Assembly: GCA_028876065.1 (NCBI GenBank)
Contig: JAGWTI010000033.1
Coordinates: 1 to 32,623, forward strand
Source of the DNA: Nitrospirota bacterium
GTDB lineage: Bacteria > Nitrospirota > Nitrospiria > Nitrospirales > Nitrospiraceae
Direction of reading: 5' to 3'
DNA: 32,623 nt
Shown here: positions 10,724-17,710 of the stretch, piece after piece
How the letters are laid out: every line of letters begins with the position of its first letter
How positions within the stretch are numbered: the first letter of the stretch is position 1
Notes under the pieces: model-generated
The model's input: only the letters and a program-made list of their open reading frames with translations
Database searches by the model: none
Told to the model about the DNA's origin: nothing
Position numbers and translations under genes: made by a program

Positions 10724-12388
10724 ATGAAGGTCCACGACCTGGTCATCGTCGGCGCCGGGTTGGCGGGCATGAGGGCGGCCCTGGCCGCGCTCGAAGCGCA
10801 TCCGCACCTCGACGTGGCGATCCTGTCCAAAGTCCATCCCGTGCGCAGCCACTCGGTCGCCGCGCAAGGGGGCATCAACGCGGCGCTCGGCGAGCACGAC
10901 TCCTGGGAAGCCCATGCCTTCGACACCGCCAAGGGAGGCCAGTATTTGGGCGACCAGGACGCCATCGAGGCCATGTGCCGCGACGCGCCCGGCGACGTGC
11001 TGGACCTGGAGCGGCTGGGCGTCATCTTCAGCCGCGACGAACAGGGCCGGATCGCGCAGCGCCCCTTCGGCGGAGCCGGGGCGGTGCGCACCTGCTACGC
11101 CGCAGACCGGACCGGGCACGCCATCCTCCACGCCATGTATGAGCAGTTGCTCAAGCGGCAGGTATTCGTCTACGAGGAGTGGTACGTCACGTCGTTGCTC
11201 GTCGAGGAAGGCCGCTGCCGCGGAGTCGTGGCCTGGGACCTCGTGCACGGCGGGCTCCGGGCTATCGGAGGGAAGGCCGTGATCCTGGCCACCGGCGGGA
11301 GCGGTCGCGTGTTCCTGACCTCCACCAACGCCGTGATCAACACCGGCGACGGCATGGCGCTGGCATACCGGGCCGGGGTGCCGCTCGAAGACATGGAGTT
11401 CGTCCAGTTCCATCCCACCACGCTGAAAGGCACGGGCATCCTGATCACCGAAGGAGCGCGGGGCGAGGGCGGCTATTTGCTGAACACGCTGGGCGAGCGG
11501 TTCATGAACGCCTATGCGCCGGAGCAGATGGAGTTGGCGCCCCGGTCGACCGTGTCGCTGGCCATCGGGCGGGAAATTCTGGAAGGCCGCGGGATGGACG
11601 GCTGCGTCCTCCTGGACCTGCGTCACTTGGGCCGCGCCAAAATTCAAGAGCGGCTCCCGCAAATCAGGCAACTGGCGATCGAGTTCGCCGGGGTGGACCC
11701 GGTGGAAAGTCCGATTCCCGTCCAGCCCGGGGCCCATTATCAGATGGGCGGGGTCCCAACCACCTCGTGGGGAGAGACCGACCTGCCCGGCCTCTATGCG
11801 GCCGGCGAATGTGCCTGCGTGAGCGTGCACGGAGCCAACCGCTTGGGCGGCAACTCGCTGCTGGAGACGATCGTGTTCGGCCGCCGGGCCGGCTTGCGCG
11901 CCGCCGAATCGCTGCTGGGACTTGCGCCGCGCGCGATTTCGGATCAGACTTTGCGGGCCGAAGCGCATCGGATCGACGCCCTCATGGACCGCAAAGGCCC
12001 GGAGCGGGCCTGGGAGATTCGGGACGATCTGGGGAGGGTCATGAGCCGGAACCTCGGCATTTTCCGAACCAAGGAGTCCATGACCGAGGCGCTCGAACAA
12101 GTCCGTGCCTTGCAAGGCCGCGCCGCGCACGTCTCGCTGCAGGATCGAGGCCGAGTCTTCAACACCGACCTCATTCATGCCTTGGAATTGCGGTCGCTGC
12201 TGGATGTCGCCGAAACGATCGTCGCAGGCGCGTTGGCGCGCGAGGAGAGCCGGGGCGCCCATTACCGGTCCGACTTTCCCGCCCGCAACGACAGGGCCTG
12301 GCTGAAACATTCTCTGGCCCGCCGGACCGACCACGGCCCGGCGCTCTCGCATCGTCCCGTGACGATCACCCGCTTTCCGCCGACGTAA
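10724..12388 (+). CDS. sdhA: Succinate dehydrogenase / fumarate reductase flavoprotein subunit (orphan)
   Basis: The 554-residue protein carries the FAD dinucleotide-binding motif [10 protein letters not shown] at residues 10-19 and [14 protein letters not shown], where His43 is the usual covalent FAD site. [23 protein letters not shown] and [15 protein letters not shown] hold substrate and catalytic residues, and GGNSLLE and the C-terminal [12 protein letters not shown] fit SdhA/FrdA better than L-aspartate oxidase. It would interconvert succinate and fumarate on the cytoplasmic side of a membrane complex. No iron-sulfur (SdhB) or membrane subunit gene is next to it, so its partners must be elsewhere. 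It is divergent from gcvP. The upstream gap has no strong ribosome site. Confidence 0.9.
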   Translation: MKVHDLVIVGAGLAGMRAALAALEAHPHLDVAILSKVHPVRSHSVAAQGGINAALGEHDSWEAHAFDTAKGGQYLGDQDAIEAMCRDAPGDVLDLERLGVIFSRDEQGRIAQRPFGGAGAVRTCYAADRTGHAILHAMYEQLLKRQVFVYEEWYVTSLLVEEGRCRGVVAWDLVHGGLRAIGGKAVILATGGSGRVFLTSTNAVINTGDGMALAYRAGVPLEDMEFVQFHPTTLKGTGILITEGARGEGGYLLNTLGERFMNAYAPEQMELAPRSTVSLAIGREILEGRGMDGCVLLDLRHLGRAKIQERLPQIRQLAIEFAGVDPVESPIPVQPGAHYQMGGVPTTSWGETDLPGLYAAGECACVSVHGANRLGGNSLLETIVFGRRAGLRAAESLLGLAPRAISDQTLRAEAHRIDALMDRKGPERAWEIRDDLGRVMSRNLGIFRTKESMTEALEQVRALQGRAAHVSLQDRGRVFNTDLIHALELRSLLDVAETIVAGALAREESRGAHYRSDFPARNDRAWLKHSLARRTDHGPALSHRPVTITRFPPT

Positions 12389-12390
12389 CC

Positions 12391-12420
12391 GTGAAGCGTC
12401 TCTCGTGAAGCGTGAAGCGT
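12391..12420 (+). repeat. GTGAAGC heptamer array downstream of sdhA
   Basis: Four tandem 7-base units, GTGAAGC, GTCTCTC, GTGAAGC, GTGAAGC, plus GT, start two bases after the sdhA stop codon. The same unit recurs at the right edge of the window (32601-32623), so this is a dispersed intergenic repeat family. Confidence 0.8.
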
Positions 12421-12460
12421 TTGGCTCGAAAAGACGAAGAGGCATATTGCTTTTGACCCT

Positions 12461-12490
12461 ACGAGATACGAACGACGAGATACGAGCGAC
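12461..12490 (+). repeat. ACGARNN heptamer array abutting the response-regulator start
   Basis: Four tandem 7-base units (ACGAGAT, ACGAACG, ACGAGAT, ACGAGCG) plus AC run directly into the ATG at 12491, in the position where a ribosome binding site would be expected. No Shine-Dalgarno sequence is visible there. Confidence 0.8.
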
Positions 12491-13165
12491 ATGAGAATCC
12501 TGGTCGTTGAAGACGAAACCAAAGTTGCGTCGTTCATCCGGAAGGCGCTGGAGGAGGAAAGCTACGCGGTGGATGTGTGCAGCGACGGGCCGACCGGTCT
12601 GGATCTGGGGCAAAGCGGCGCCTACGATCTGATCGTGCTGGACATCATGCTCCCGGGCCTGGCCGGTCTGGAAGTGCTCAAAGAGCTCCGGAAGGCCCGC
12701 ATCAAAGCCCCGATCCTCCTGTTGACCGCGCTCTCCAAGGTGGATCAGAAGGTGAAAGGGTTGGATGCCGGCGCGGACGATTACCTCACCAAACCTTTTG
12801 CGATCGACGAACTCCTGGCCCGCGTGCGGGCTCTGTTGCGTCGGGGCGCCGGGGAAGCGGCCGGTCTCTTGCAAGTGGACGATCTCGTCCTCAATCCCTC
12901 GACGCGCGACGTGACGCGCGGAGGCCAACGGATCGAGTTGACCGCGAAGGAATATGCCTTGTTGGAATACCTGATGCGCAACGCCGGGCGGGTGTTGACC
13001 CGTCCCATGATCTCCGAGCACGTCTGGAACCAGGACTTCGACACGTTTACCAACGTGATCGACGTGTACATGAACTACCTCCGCAACAAGATCGACCGGG
13101 GCCGGCCCCGCGCGCTGATTCAGACCGTCCGAGGGAGCGGCTACGTGCTCCGGGTGGACCCATGA
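12491..13165 (+). CDS. OmpR/PhoB-family response regulator
   Basis: The 224-residue protein has a receiver domain (residues about 1-115) with the acidic pocket VVEDE, phospho-acceptor Asp51 in LIVLDIMLPG, a LTAL switch residue and the lysine in LTKPF, followed by a winged-helix DNA-binding domain (about 125-222) ending RGSGYVLR. It is the partner of the kinase whose start overlaps its stop codon (ATGA). Sequence style resembles the CusR/PhoP-like group used for metal or envelope stress, but the signal is not known. Its start codon abuts a heptamer array and lacks a recognisable ribosome site, so translation may be weak or depend on the upstream leader. Confidence 0.95.
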   Translation: MRILVVEDETKVASFIRKALEEESYAVDVCSDGPTGLDLGQSGAYDLIVLDIMLPGLAGLEVLKELRKARIKAPILLLTALSKVDQKVKGLDAGADDYLTKPFAIDELLARVRALLRRGAGEAAGLLQVDDLVLNPSTRDVTRGGQRIELTAKEYALLEYLMRNAGRVLTRPMISEHVWNQDFDTFTNVIDVYMNYLRNKIDRGRPRALIQTVRGSGYVLRVDP

Positions 13166-14556
13166 CGGTTCGATTGCGGCTCTCGCTCTGGTACGGCTCG
13201 GCCCTGGCCCTGAGTCTGGTGCTCTTCGCCGCCCTGCTTTACGCGGTGATGGCCCGAGACCTGCGGGAGCAAATCGATCGGTCGCTCGCGCAGGCCGCGG
13301 CGGTGGCGGTTCGGGCCTTGGAAGTGCACGGGGTCGGCCCGGCGCTGCCGTTCGAAGACCTGGCCGCCGAGTTCCCCGAACTGGCGGTCTTGGACAAGTT
13401 TTTTCAAATCTTCAGCCCGGCCGGCCGCGTCACCATCCAATCCCCCAACGTGAGGCGTCATGACATCCCCCTGAGCCGGACCGCGCTGGATGCCGCGCTC
13501 GCAGGCCAGGCCACGCTCGAATCCGCCCGGTTCAAGGGGGAGTCGCCGATCCGCGTCCTTTCCGTGCCGATCCGCCGCGGCGACCTTCTCGTCAACATCG
13601 TGCAAGTCGGCACCTCCCTGCATCCAGTGGACCATACGTTGCGCCGGATGTTGGAGGTCTTTCTGGTGGCCGCCCCCTTCGCCTTGCTGGTGGCGCTGGC
13701 CGGAGGCTGGTTTTTGGCCGGGCGCGCCCTGCGTCCCGTGGATGCCATCACGGCGGCCGCCGAACGGATCGCCGGCGGGGACTTGAGTCAACGGTTGACC
13801 ATCCCTCCGTCAGAGGATGAGATCGGCCGGCTCATTGCGACCTTCAATACGATGATCGCGCGGCTGGACGCCTCCTTCCAGCAGGTGCGCCGCTTCAGCG
13901 CCGATGCCTCCCATGAGTTGCGAACGCCCTTGACCGTGATGCGGGGAGAAACGGAGCTGGCCCTGCGCCGTCCCCGTTCGGCCGAGGACTACCGGGAGGT
14001 GCTGGAAAGCAGTTTGGAAGAGATCGGCCGCTTGAGCCGCATCGTGGACGAGCTGCTGTTCCTGTCGAGAGCCGACCTCGGGCAGGTGCCGGTGCAGTCG
14101 GCCCCGGTCAGGTTGGACCTCGTGCTTCAGGACATTCAGCAGCAGGCCTCGGTGCTGGGGCAAGACCGCCAGATCCAGGTGACCGCCGGTCCGCTGGAAC
14201 CGGTCACCGTCCTGGGAGACGAGCTGCGGCTGCGGGAGTTGCTCCTCAACCTGGTGGACAACGCCGTGGCCTATTCCAAGCCTGGCGGGCCGGTCGAGTT
14301 GCAGCTGACACAAGACCGCCGCGAGGCAAGACTGACGGTGGCGGATTCCGGCATCGGCATTGCCCCGGAAGAGCAGGCCCGTATCTTCGACCGGTTTTAC
14401 CGGACCGACGCGGCCAGGGCCCATTCCAAGAAAGGCACAGGCTTGGGGCTGGCCATCTGCAAGTGGATCGCCGAGAGCCACAAGGGCCGCATCGAGGTCC
14501 ACAGCCGGCCGGGCGAAGGCTCGCGGTTTACGGTCGTTCTTCCCCTCGCCCCTTGA
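13162..14556 (+). CDS. Membrane sensor histidine kinase
   Basis: The 464-residue kinase starts at the ATG overlapping the regulator stop. It has a transmembrane helix at residues 8-30, a periplasmic domain of about 135 residues, a second helix at about 167-188 (FLVAAPFALLVALAGGWFLAG), a HAMP linker (RALRPVDAITAAAERIAGGDLSQRL) and a HisKA domain with phospho-acceptor His251 in ASHELRTPL. The ATPase domain shows the N box (LLNLVDNAVAYS), DSGIGI and GTGLGLAI. It resembles CusS-type kinases in layout. The ligand is unknown; the next gene, a DegP/HtrA-type protease, hints at envelope stress, but an insertion-like element lies between. Confidence 0.95.
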   Translation: MTVRLRLSLWYGSALALSLVLFAALLYAVMARDLREQIDRSLAQAAAVAVRALEVHGVGPALPFEDLAAEFPELAVLDKFFQIFSPAGRVTIQSPNVRRHDIPLSRTALDAALAGQATLESARFKGESPIRVLSVPIRRGDLLVNIVQVGTSLHPVDHTLRRMLEVFLVAAPFALLVALAGGWFLAGRALRPVDAITAAAERIAGGDLSQRLTIPPSEDEIGRLIATFNTMIARLDASFQQVRRFSADASHELRTPLTVMRGETELALRRPRSAEDYREVLESSLEEIGRLSRIVDELLFLSRADLGQVPVQSAPVRLDLVLQDIQQQASVLGQDRQIQVTAGPLEPVTVLGDELRLRELLLNLVDNAVAYSKPGGPVELQLTQDRREARLTVADSGIGIAPEEQARIFDRFYRTDAARAHSKKGTGLGLAICKWIAESHKGRIEVHSRPGEGSRFTVVLPLAP

Positions 14557-14571
14557 CGCGCTTCGCCTCTA

Positions 14572-14787
14572 TTAACCCGCATTCTTCATGAGGGTTCGTG
14601 ACGAAACCGCTGAGACGCCCGGCGAGACGGGCGCGTGGAGCCGTGAGGAAGGGAGGCATCCTTGAATGGGATGTCGACCGACCGAACGGCGAGCCCGCCC
14701 GCCTGGCCGCGTCATACCAGCGGCCAGGCTTGTCGCCGCCGCGTATCAGCAGTTGCAGTAGAAGCCTTCATGAATAATGCGGGTTAA
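14572..14787. mobile_element. MITE-like element with 20-bp terminal inverted repeats
   Basis: The ends are TTAACCCGCATTCTTCATGA (14572-14591) and its near-perfect reverse complement at 14768-14787, with one mismatch in 20. TTAA occurs at both outer ends and may be either part of the repeat or a 4-bp target duplication. The 216-bp unit has no coding potential. Internal hairpins are visible, for example CCTGGCCGC with GCGGCCAGG across a nine-base loop and CGCCCG with CGGGCG. This is the structure of a non-autonomous transposon remnant; TTAA targets suggest IS1380/piggyBac-like mobilisation, which is inference. It fills most of the 349-bp gap between the kinase and the protease gene and may also serve as a terminator. 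Confidence 0.72.
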
Positions 14788-14905
14788 GAACTTCTAATCC
14801 CGCTTTAACCTCCTTCTCATCCTCGGCTGTTACGCTCCCGATCAACGAGGCAGACCCAGCGGCACCCCGAGCCTCGGAGATGCATCAGCCACAAGGAGGT
14901 TTCAC

Positions 14906-16396
14906 ATGAATGGCCCGTTGTCCCGCTATCTCGCCAGCCGCTTTTCTGGATTGATACCTGCGATCGCCGTGCTGGTCGCCGTTGGATTCTTGGTCGGCGA
15001 ATACATGCCCGCGTCCCACGCTTCCAACGGCGGATCGCCACTCACCGCCGCAACGGTTCAGGCCAGCCCGCCCGCACCGGCCTCGGGCAATGGATTCGCC
15101 CAGACGGCCAAGGCCATTACCCCGGCGGTGGTCAATATCACGGCGACCGCGACGCGCGTGAGCCGCGGGCACGACCGGGACCGGCGCGACCCGATGGAAG
15201 AATTCTTCGGATTTCCCGGCCGGCCGCACGGTCCTGTTCCTCCGGGCGAGCCTCGGGGTGGCGTCGGCTCCGGTGTGATCGTGTCGCCCGACGGCTACAT
15301 CGTCACCAACAACCATGTGGTCGAAGGGGCGGGCGAACTGGCCGTGACCCTGCCGGACAAGCGGGAATTTCTCGGGAAAGTCGTCGGCACGGACCCCAAG
15401 ACCGACTTGGCCGTCATCAAAGTGGACGGACGCGACCTGCCTTTCGTGCCCTGGGGCGATTCATCGAAATTGCAGGTGGGGGAATACGTCCTCGCCGTCG
15501 GCAACCCCTTCGGGCTCAACTCCACCGTGACGCTCGGCATCGTCAGCGGCTTGGGACGAGGCCGGATGGGCATCACGCAGTATGAAGACTTCATCCAGAC
15601 GGATGCCGCCATCAATCCGGGCAATTCCGGCGGCGCGCTGGTCAACCAAGCGGGTGAATTGGTCGGCATCAACACGGCCATTCTCTCGCAAACCGGCGGC
15701 TATCAAGGAGTCGGGTTCGCCGTGCCGGTCAGCATGGTGAAACCGGTCTATGAGAGCCTGGTGGCCACCGGCAAAGTCGTCCGGGGCTATCTGGGCGTCG
15801 GCATCCAGGACTTGAATCAGGACTTGGCCAAGTCCTTCGACCTCAAAGACGTCAAGGGGGCGCTGGTCAGCAATGTCGCGGAAGACAGTCCGGCCGAGCA
15901 GGCGGGCCTCAAGCCAGGCGACGTGATCGTCGGCTTCCAAGGCGCGCCGGTCGAGGACGCCATCGCCCTGCAACGCCAGGTCACCCGTACGTCGGTCGGG
16001 ACCAAGGTCCCGGTTCACGTGATGCGGAACGGGAAGTCGCTGACGCTGGCCGTGACCATCGGCGAGCAGCCGGGGGCCGTCCGGGTCGCCAGCGCGGAAC
16101 AGGCCACGGACCACGCCCTCGCCGGACTTGCCGTCCAGGGCCTCGATCCCAAGACCGCCAGGGATCTGGGCCTGTCCGGCAAGACCCAGGGGGTCCTCGT
16201 GGTCGAGGTTGATCCGGACAGCGTCGTCGCTCGCGCGGGCATCGCTCCGGGCGACGTGATCCGCGAGATCAACAAGCAGCCGGTCAAGTCGGTGCAGGAG
16301 TTCGAGAAGATTGCGGCTGGCCTGAAGAAGGATCAACAGATCCTCTTGTTGGTCAACCGTCACGGCGCGGCCCTCTTCATTTCCGTGAAGGTGTGA
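14906..16396 (+). CDS. Do-family periplasmic serine protease (DegP/HtrA type)
   Basis: The 496-residue protein has an N-terminal membrane or signal segment (residues about 15-32), a trypsin-like domain with His137 in TNNHVVEG, Asp167 in KTDLAVIK and Ser241 in NPGNSGGAL, and two PDZ domains (about 285-375 and 395-490; GYLGVGIQDL and SPAEQAGLKPGDVI in the first). It degrades or refolds damaged envelope proteins. A strong AAGGAGGT site about six bases before the ATG sets the start. It follows the two-component pair and the MITE-like element, and precedes the type VI secretion block by 155 bp. The second PDZ has the usual GDVIREINKQPVK pattern. Confidence 0.95.
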   Translation: MNGPLSRYLASRFSGLIPAIAVLVAVGFLVGEYMPASHASNGGSPLTAATVQASPPAPASGNGFAQTAKAITPAVVNITATATRVSRGHDRDRRDPMEEFFGFPGRPHGPVPPGEPRGGVGSGVIVSPDGYIVTNNHVVEGAGELAVTLPDKREFLGKVVGTDPKTDLAVIKVDGRDLPFVPWGDSSKLQVGEYVLAVGNPFGLNSTVTLGIVSGLGRGRMGITQYEDFIQTDAAINPGNSGGALVNQAGELVGINTAILSQTGGYQGVGFAVPVSMVKPVYESLVATGKVVRGYLGVGIQDLNQDLAKSFDLKDVKGALVSNVAEDSPAEQAGLKPGDVIVGFQGAPVEDAIALQRQVTRTSVGTKVPVHVMRNGKSLTLAVTIGEQPGAVRVASAEQATDHALAGLAVQGLDPKTARDLGLSGKTQGVLVVEVDPDSVVARAGIAPGDVIREINKQPVKSVQEFEKIAAGLKKDQQILLLVNRHGAALFISVKV

Positions 16397-16436
16397 GGGT
16401 CTGCATCATGGGCGCATGGCTGGCACAGCGCAGGGA

Positions 16437-16538
16437 CCGCGGGTGGAAGGAGGTGACGAGACCCGCGGGGACGAAATGAATCGCAACAGGGCACAGCAGG
16501 GAAACAGGGAGTGCGAGTACGCCCCCATCTACCGATGA
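16437..16538 (+). other. Structured leader before hcp with a possible 20-codon peptide
   Basis: In the 155-bp gap upstream of hcp, CCGCGGGT (16437-16444) and ACCCGCGG (16461-16468) can form an eight-base-pair stem whose 16-base loop contains a near-perfect anti-ribosome sequence, AAGGAGGTGA. Downstream, an ATG at 16476 opens a 20-codon frame (MNRNRAQQGNRECEYAPIYR) that stops just before the hcp ribosome site. The spacing from the loop sequence to the ATG is about 18 bases, too long for a standard ribosome site, so a real leader peptide is speculative. Confidence 0.25.
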
Positions 16539-16551
16539 AAGGAGAGCCATC

Positions 16552-17037
16552 ATGCCAAGTCCCGCGTATATGCAGGTGCAAGGCGAGAAGCAGGGCAAGA
16601 TCGAAGGGTCGTGCGACATCAAGGGCCGGGAGGGGACGATTCTCGTCCAGGCCATCGACAGCCTCGTCAACATCCCCAAGAGCCCCCAGACCGGGATGCC
16701 CACCGGCAAGCGCGTCCACAACCCCTATACCGTGGTCGCCGAATTGGACAAGGCCACCCCGAAGATCTACCAGGCGCTCTGCAACGGCGAGCGGATGAAG
16801 AGCGTGCAGGTGGATTACTACCGGGTCAGCCCGGCGGGGAACGAGGAGAAGTACTTCACGATCAAGCTGGAGAACGCCATCGCGGTGTCGGCGCATCATT
16901 ACGTGCCGAACTGCCTGGACCAGACCAATGCGACGATGGGGCACATGGTCGAGTATTCGTTCACGTACGAGAAGGTGACCTGGACCTGGGTGAAGGACGG
17001 CATCGAGGGCGAGGACAACTGGAAGGTGCCCTCCTGA
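16552..17037 (+). CDS. hcp: Hcp family type VI secretion tube protein
   Basis: The 161-residue protein has the Hcp layout: YMQVQGEKQGKIEGSC near the N-terminus, GREGTILVQAIDSLV, TGMPTGKRVHNPYTVVAELDKATPKIYQAL and the later KYFTIKLENAIAV. Hcp hexamers stack to form the inner tube of the type VI injector and also carry small effectors. An AGGAGA site lies about eight bases before the ATG. It is the first gene of the secretion block, about 140 bp before tssE. No fused toxin domain is present; the length is standard for the family (about 150-175). Confidence 0.95.
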   Translation: MPSPAYMQVQGEKQGKIEGSCDIKGREGTILVQAIDSLVNIPKSPQTGMPTGKRVHNPYTVVAELDKATPKIYQALCNGERMKSVQVDYYRVSPAGNEEKYFTIKLENAIAVSAHHYVPNCLDQTNATMGHMVEYSFTYEKVTWTWVKDGIEGEDNWKVPS

Positions 17038-17070
17038 GAATGCCGTAGGTTGCTGAGTCAGCATGTCTTG

Positions 17071-17180
17071 CAGGATGGTCAAAAAGGCCGTCCAGCAAGG
17101 CCGCAACGAGCGAGGAGACGACGCGTACTCTCTGCCGTACGTGGAGCCTCTGAGCGATGAGAGAACGAAGCTGGGCGACG
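17071..17180 (+). repeat. Dispersed intergenic repeat abutting the tssE start
   Basis: The stretch from CAGGATGGTCAAAAAGGCCG through AACGAAGCTGGGCGACG, immediately before ATG 17181, matches from memory a roughly 110-150 bp repeat scattered through Nitrospira-type genomes, whose usual ends form a large inverted repeat (AGGATGCTCAAAAAG... and its complement). Here the left arm is intact but the right arm is replaced by coding sequence. Internally GCGTAC and GTACGT can pair. The identification of the family is from recall and should be tested against the rest of the genome. Confidence 0.6.
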
Positions 17181-17597
17181 ATGAGCGAGCAACGACTGCT
17201 GGAGCGGATCTCGCAATGGGAAGAGGGGACGGATTACACGGCCAGTCCCAGCGCGGATACGTTGGTCCGGTCGCTGCTCCGCCATCTCCAGCGGATTTTG
17301 AACACGAAACAGGGCAGCGTGCCGATCGACGACACGTTCGGGGTGCCGGATTATACGAATCTGGCCGGCTCCCTGGTCCCGGGCACGCCGCAGGAAATCG
17401 AGGTGGGGCTCAGGCAGGTGATCGAGCGGTTTGAGCCCCGCCTCAAGTCTCCGCACGTCAAGCTGGTCTCCGGCGGGGACGACCCCTTGTCGTTGAGGTT
17501 CGAACTGTCCGGCACGGTCGCCGTGGACGATCGGGATATTCCAATCCACCTGTCCACGGTGGTGTCGGCGAACGGCAAAGTCTCGGTGTATCACTAA
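17181..17597 (+). CDS. tssE: TssE, gp25-like type VI baseplate protein
   Basis: From the ATG at 17181 the product is 138 residues, within the usual TssE range. It begins MSEQRLLERI, has LVRSLLRHLQRILNTKQG with the following PDYTNL block, and the diagnostic gp25 motif VIERFEPRLKSPHVKLV (about residues 80-96). TssE is part of the baseplate wedge that anchors sheath assembly. A second in-frame ATG at 17157 lies inside the dispersed repeat and would add eight unlike residues, so I prefer 17181, though no strong ribosome site precedes either. It is followed by tssF after 113 bp. Confidence 0.93.
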   Translation: MSEQRLLERISQWEEGTDYTASPSADTLVRSLLRHLQRILNTKQGSVPIDDTFGVPDYTNLAGSLVPGTPQEIEVGLRQVIERFEPRLKSPHVKLVSGGDDPLSLRFELSGTVAVDDRDIPIHLSTVVSANGKVSVYH

Positions 17598-17710
17598 GCC
17601 AAGCGTCCCGGTTTCTCCCTCCCTCTTCGTCTTGGCGGTGCGTAAGGAACCACGGATGACAGCACGAGAGGGGAGTTTGGCCGCACCGCAGCAGTCGTCG
17701 TAGCCCCGTC

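Noticed and set aside
10628-13021. 797-codon minus-strand frame opposite sdhA and the response regulator
   Set aside because: Shadow of two well-supported genes.
14788-14830. Sigma-E type promoter before the DegP/HtrA gene
   Set aside because: GAACTT is present right after the MITE-like element, but no convincing -10 partner at the expected distance.
16420-16450. Sigma-54 promoter before hcp
   Set aside because: A GG-N10-GC spacing can be found, but the flanking bases match the TGGCAC/TTGC consensus poorly.
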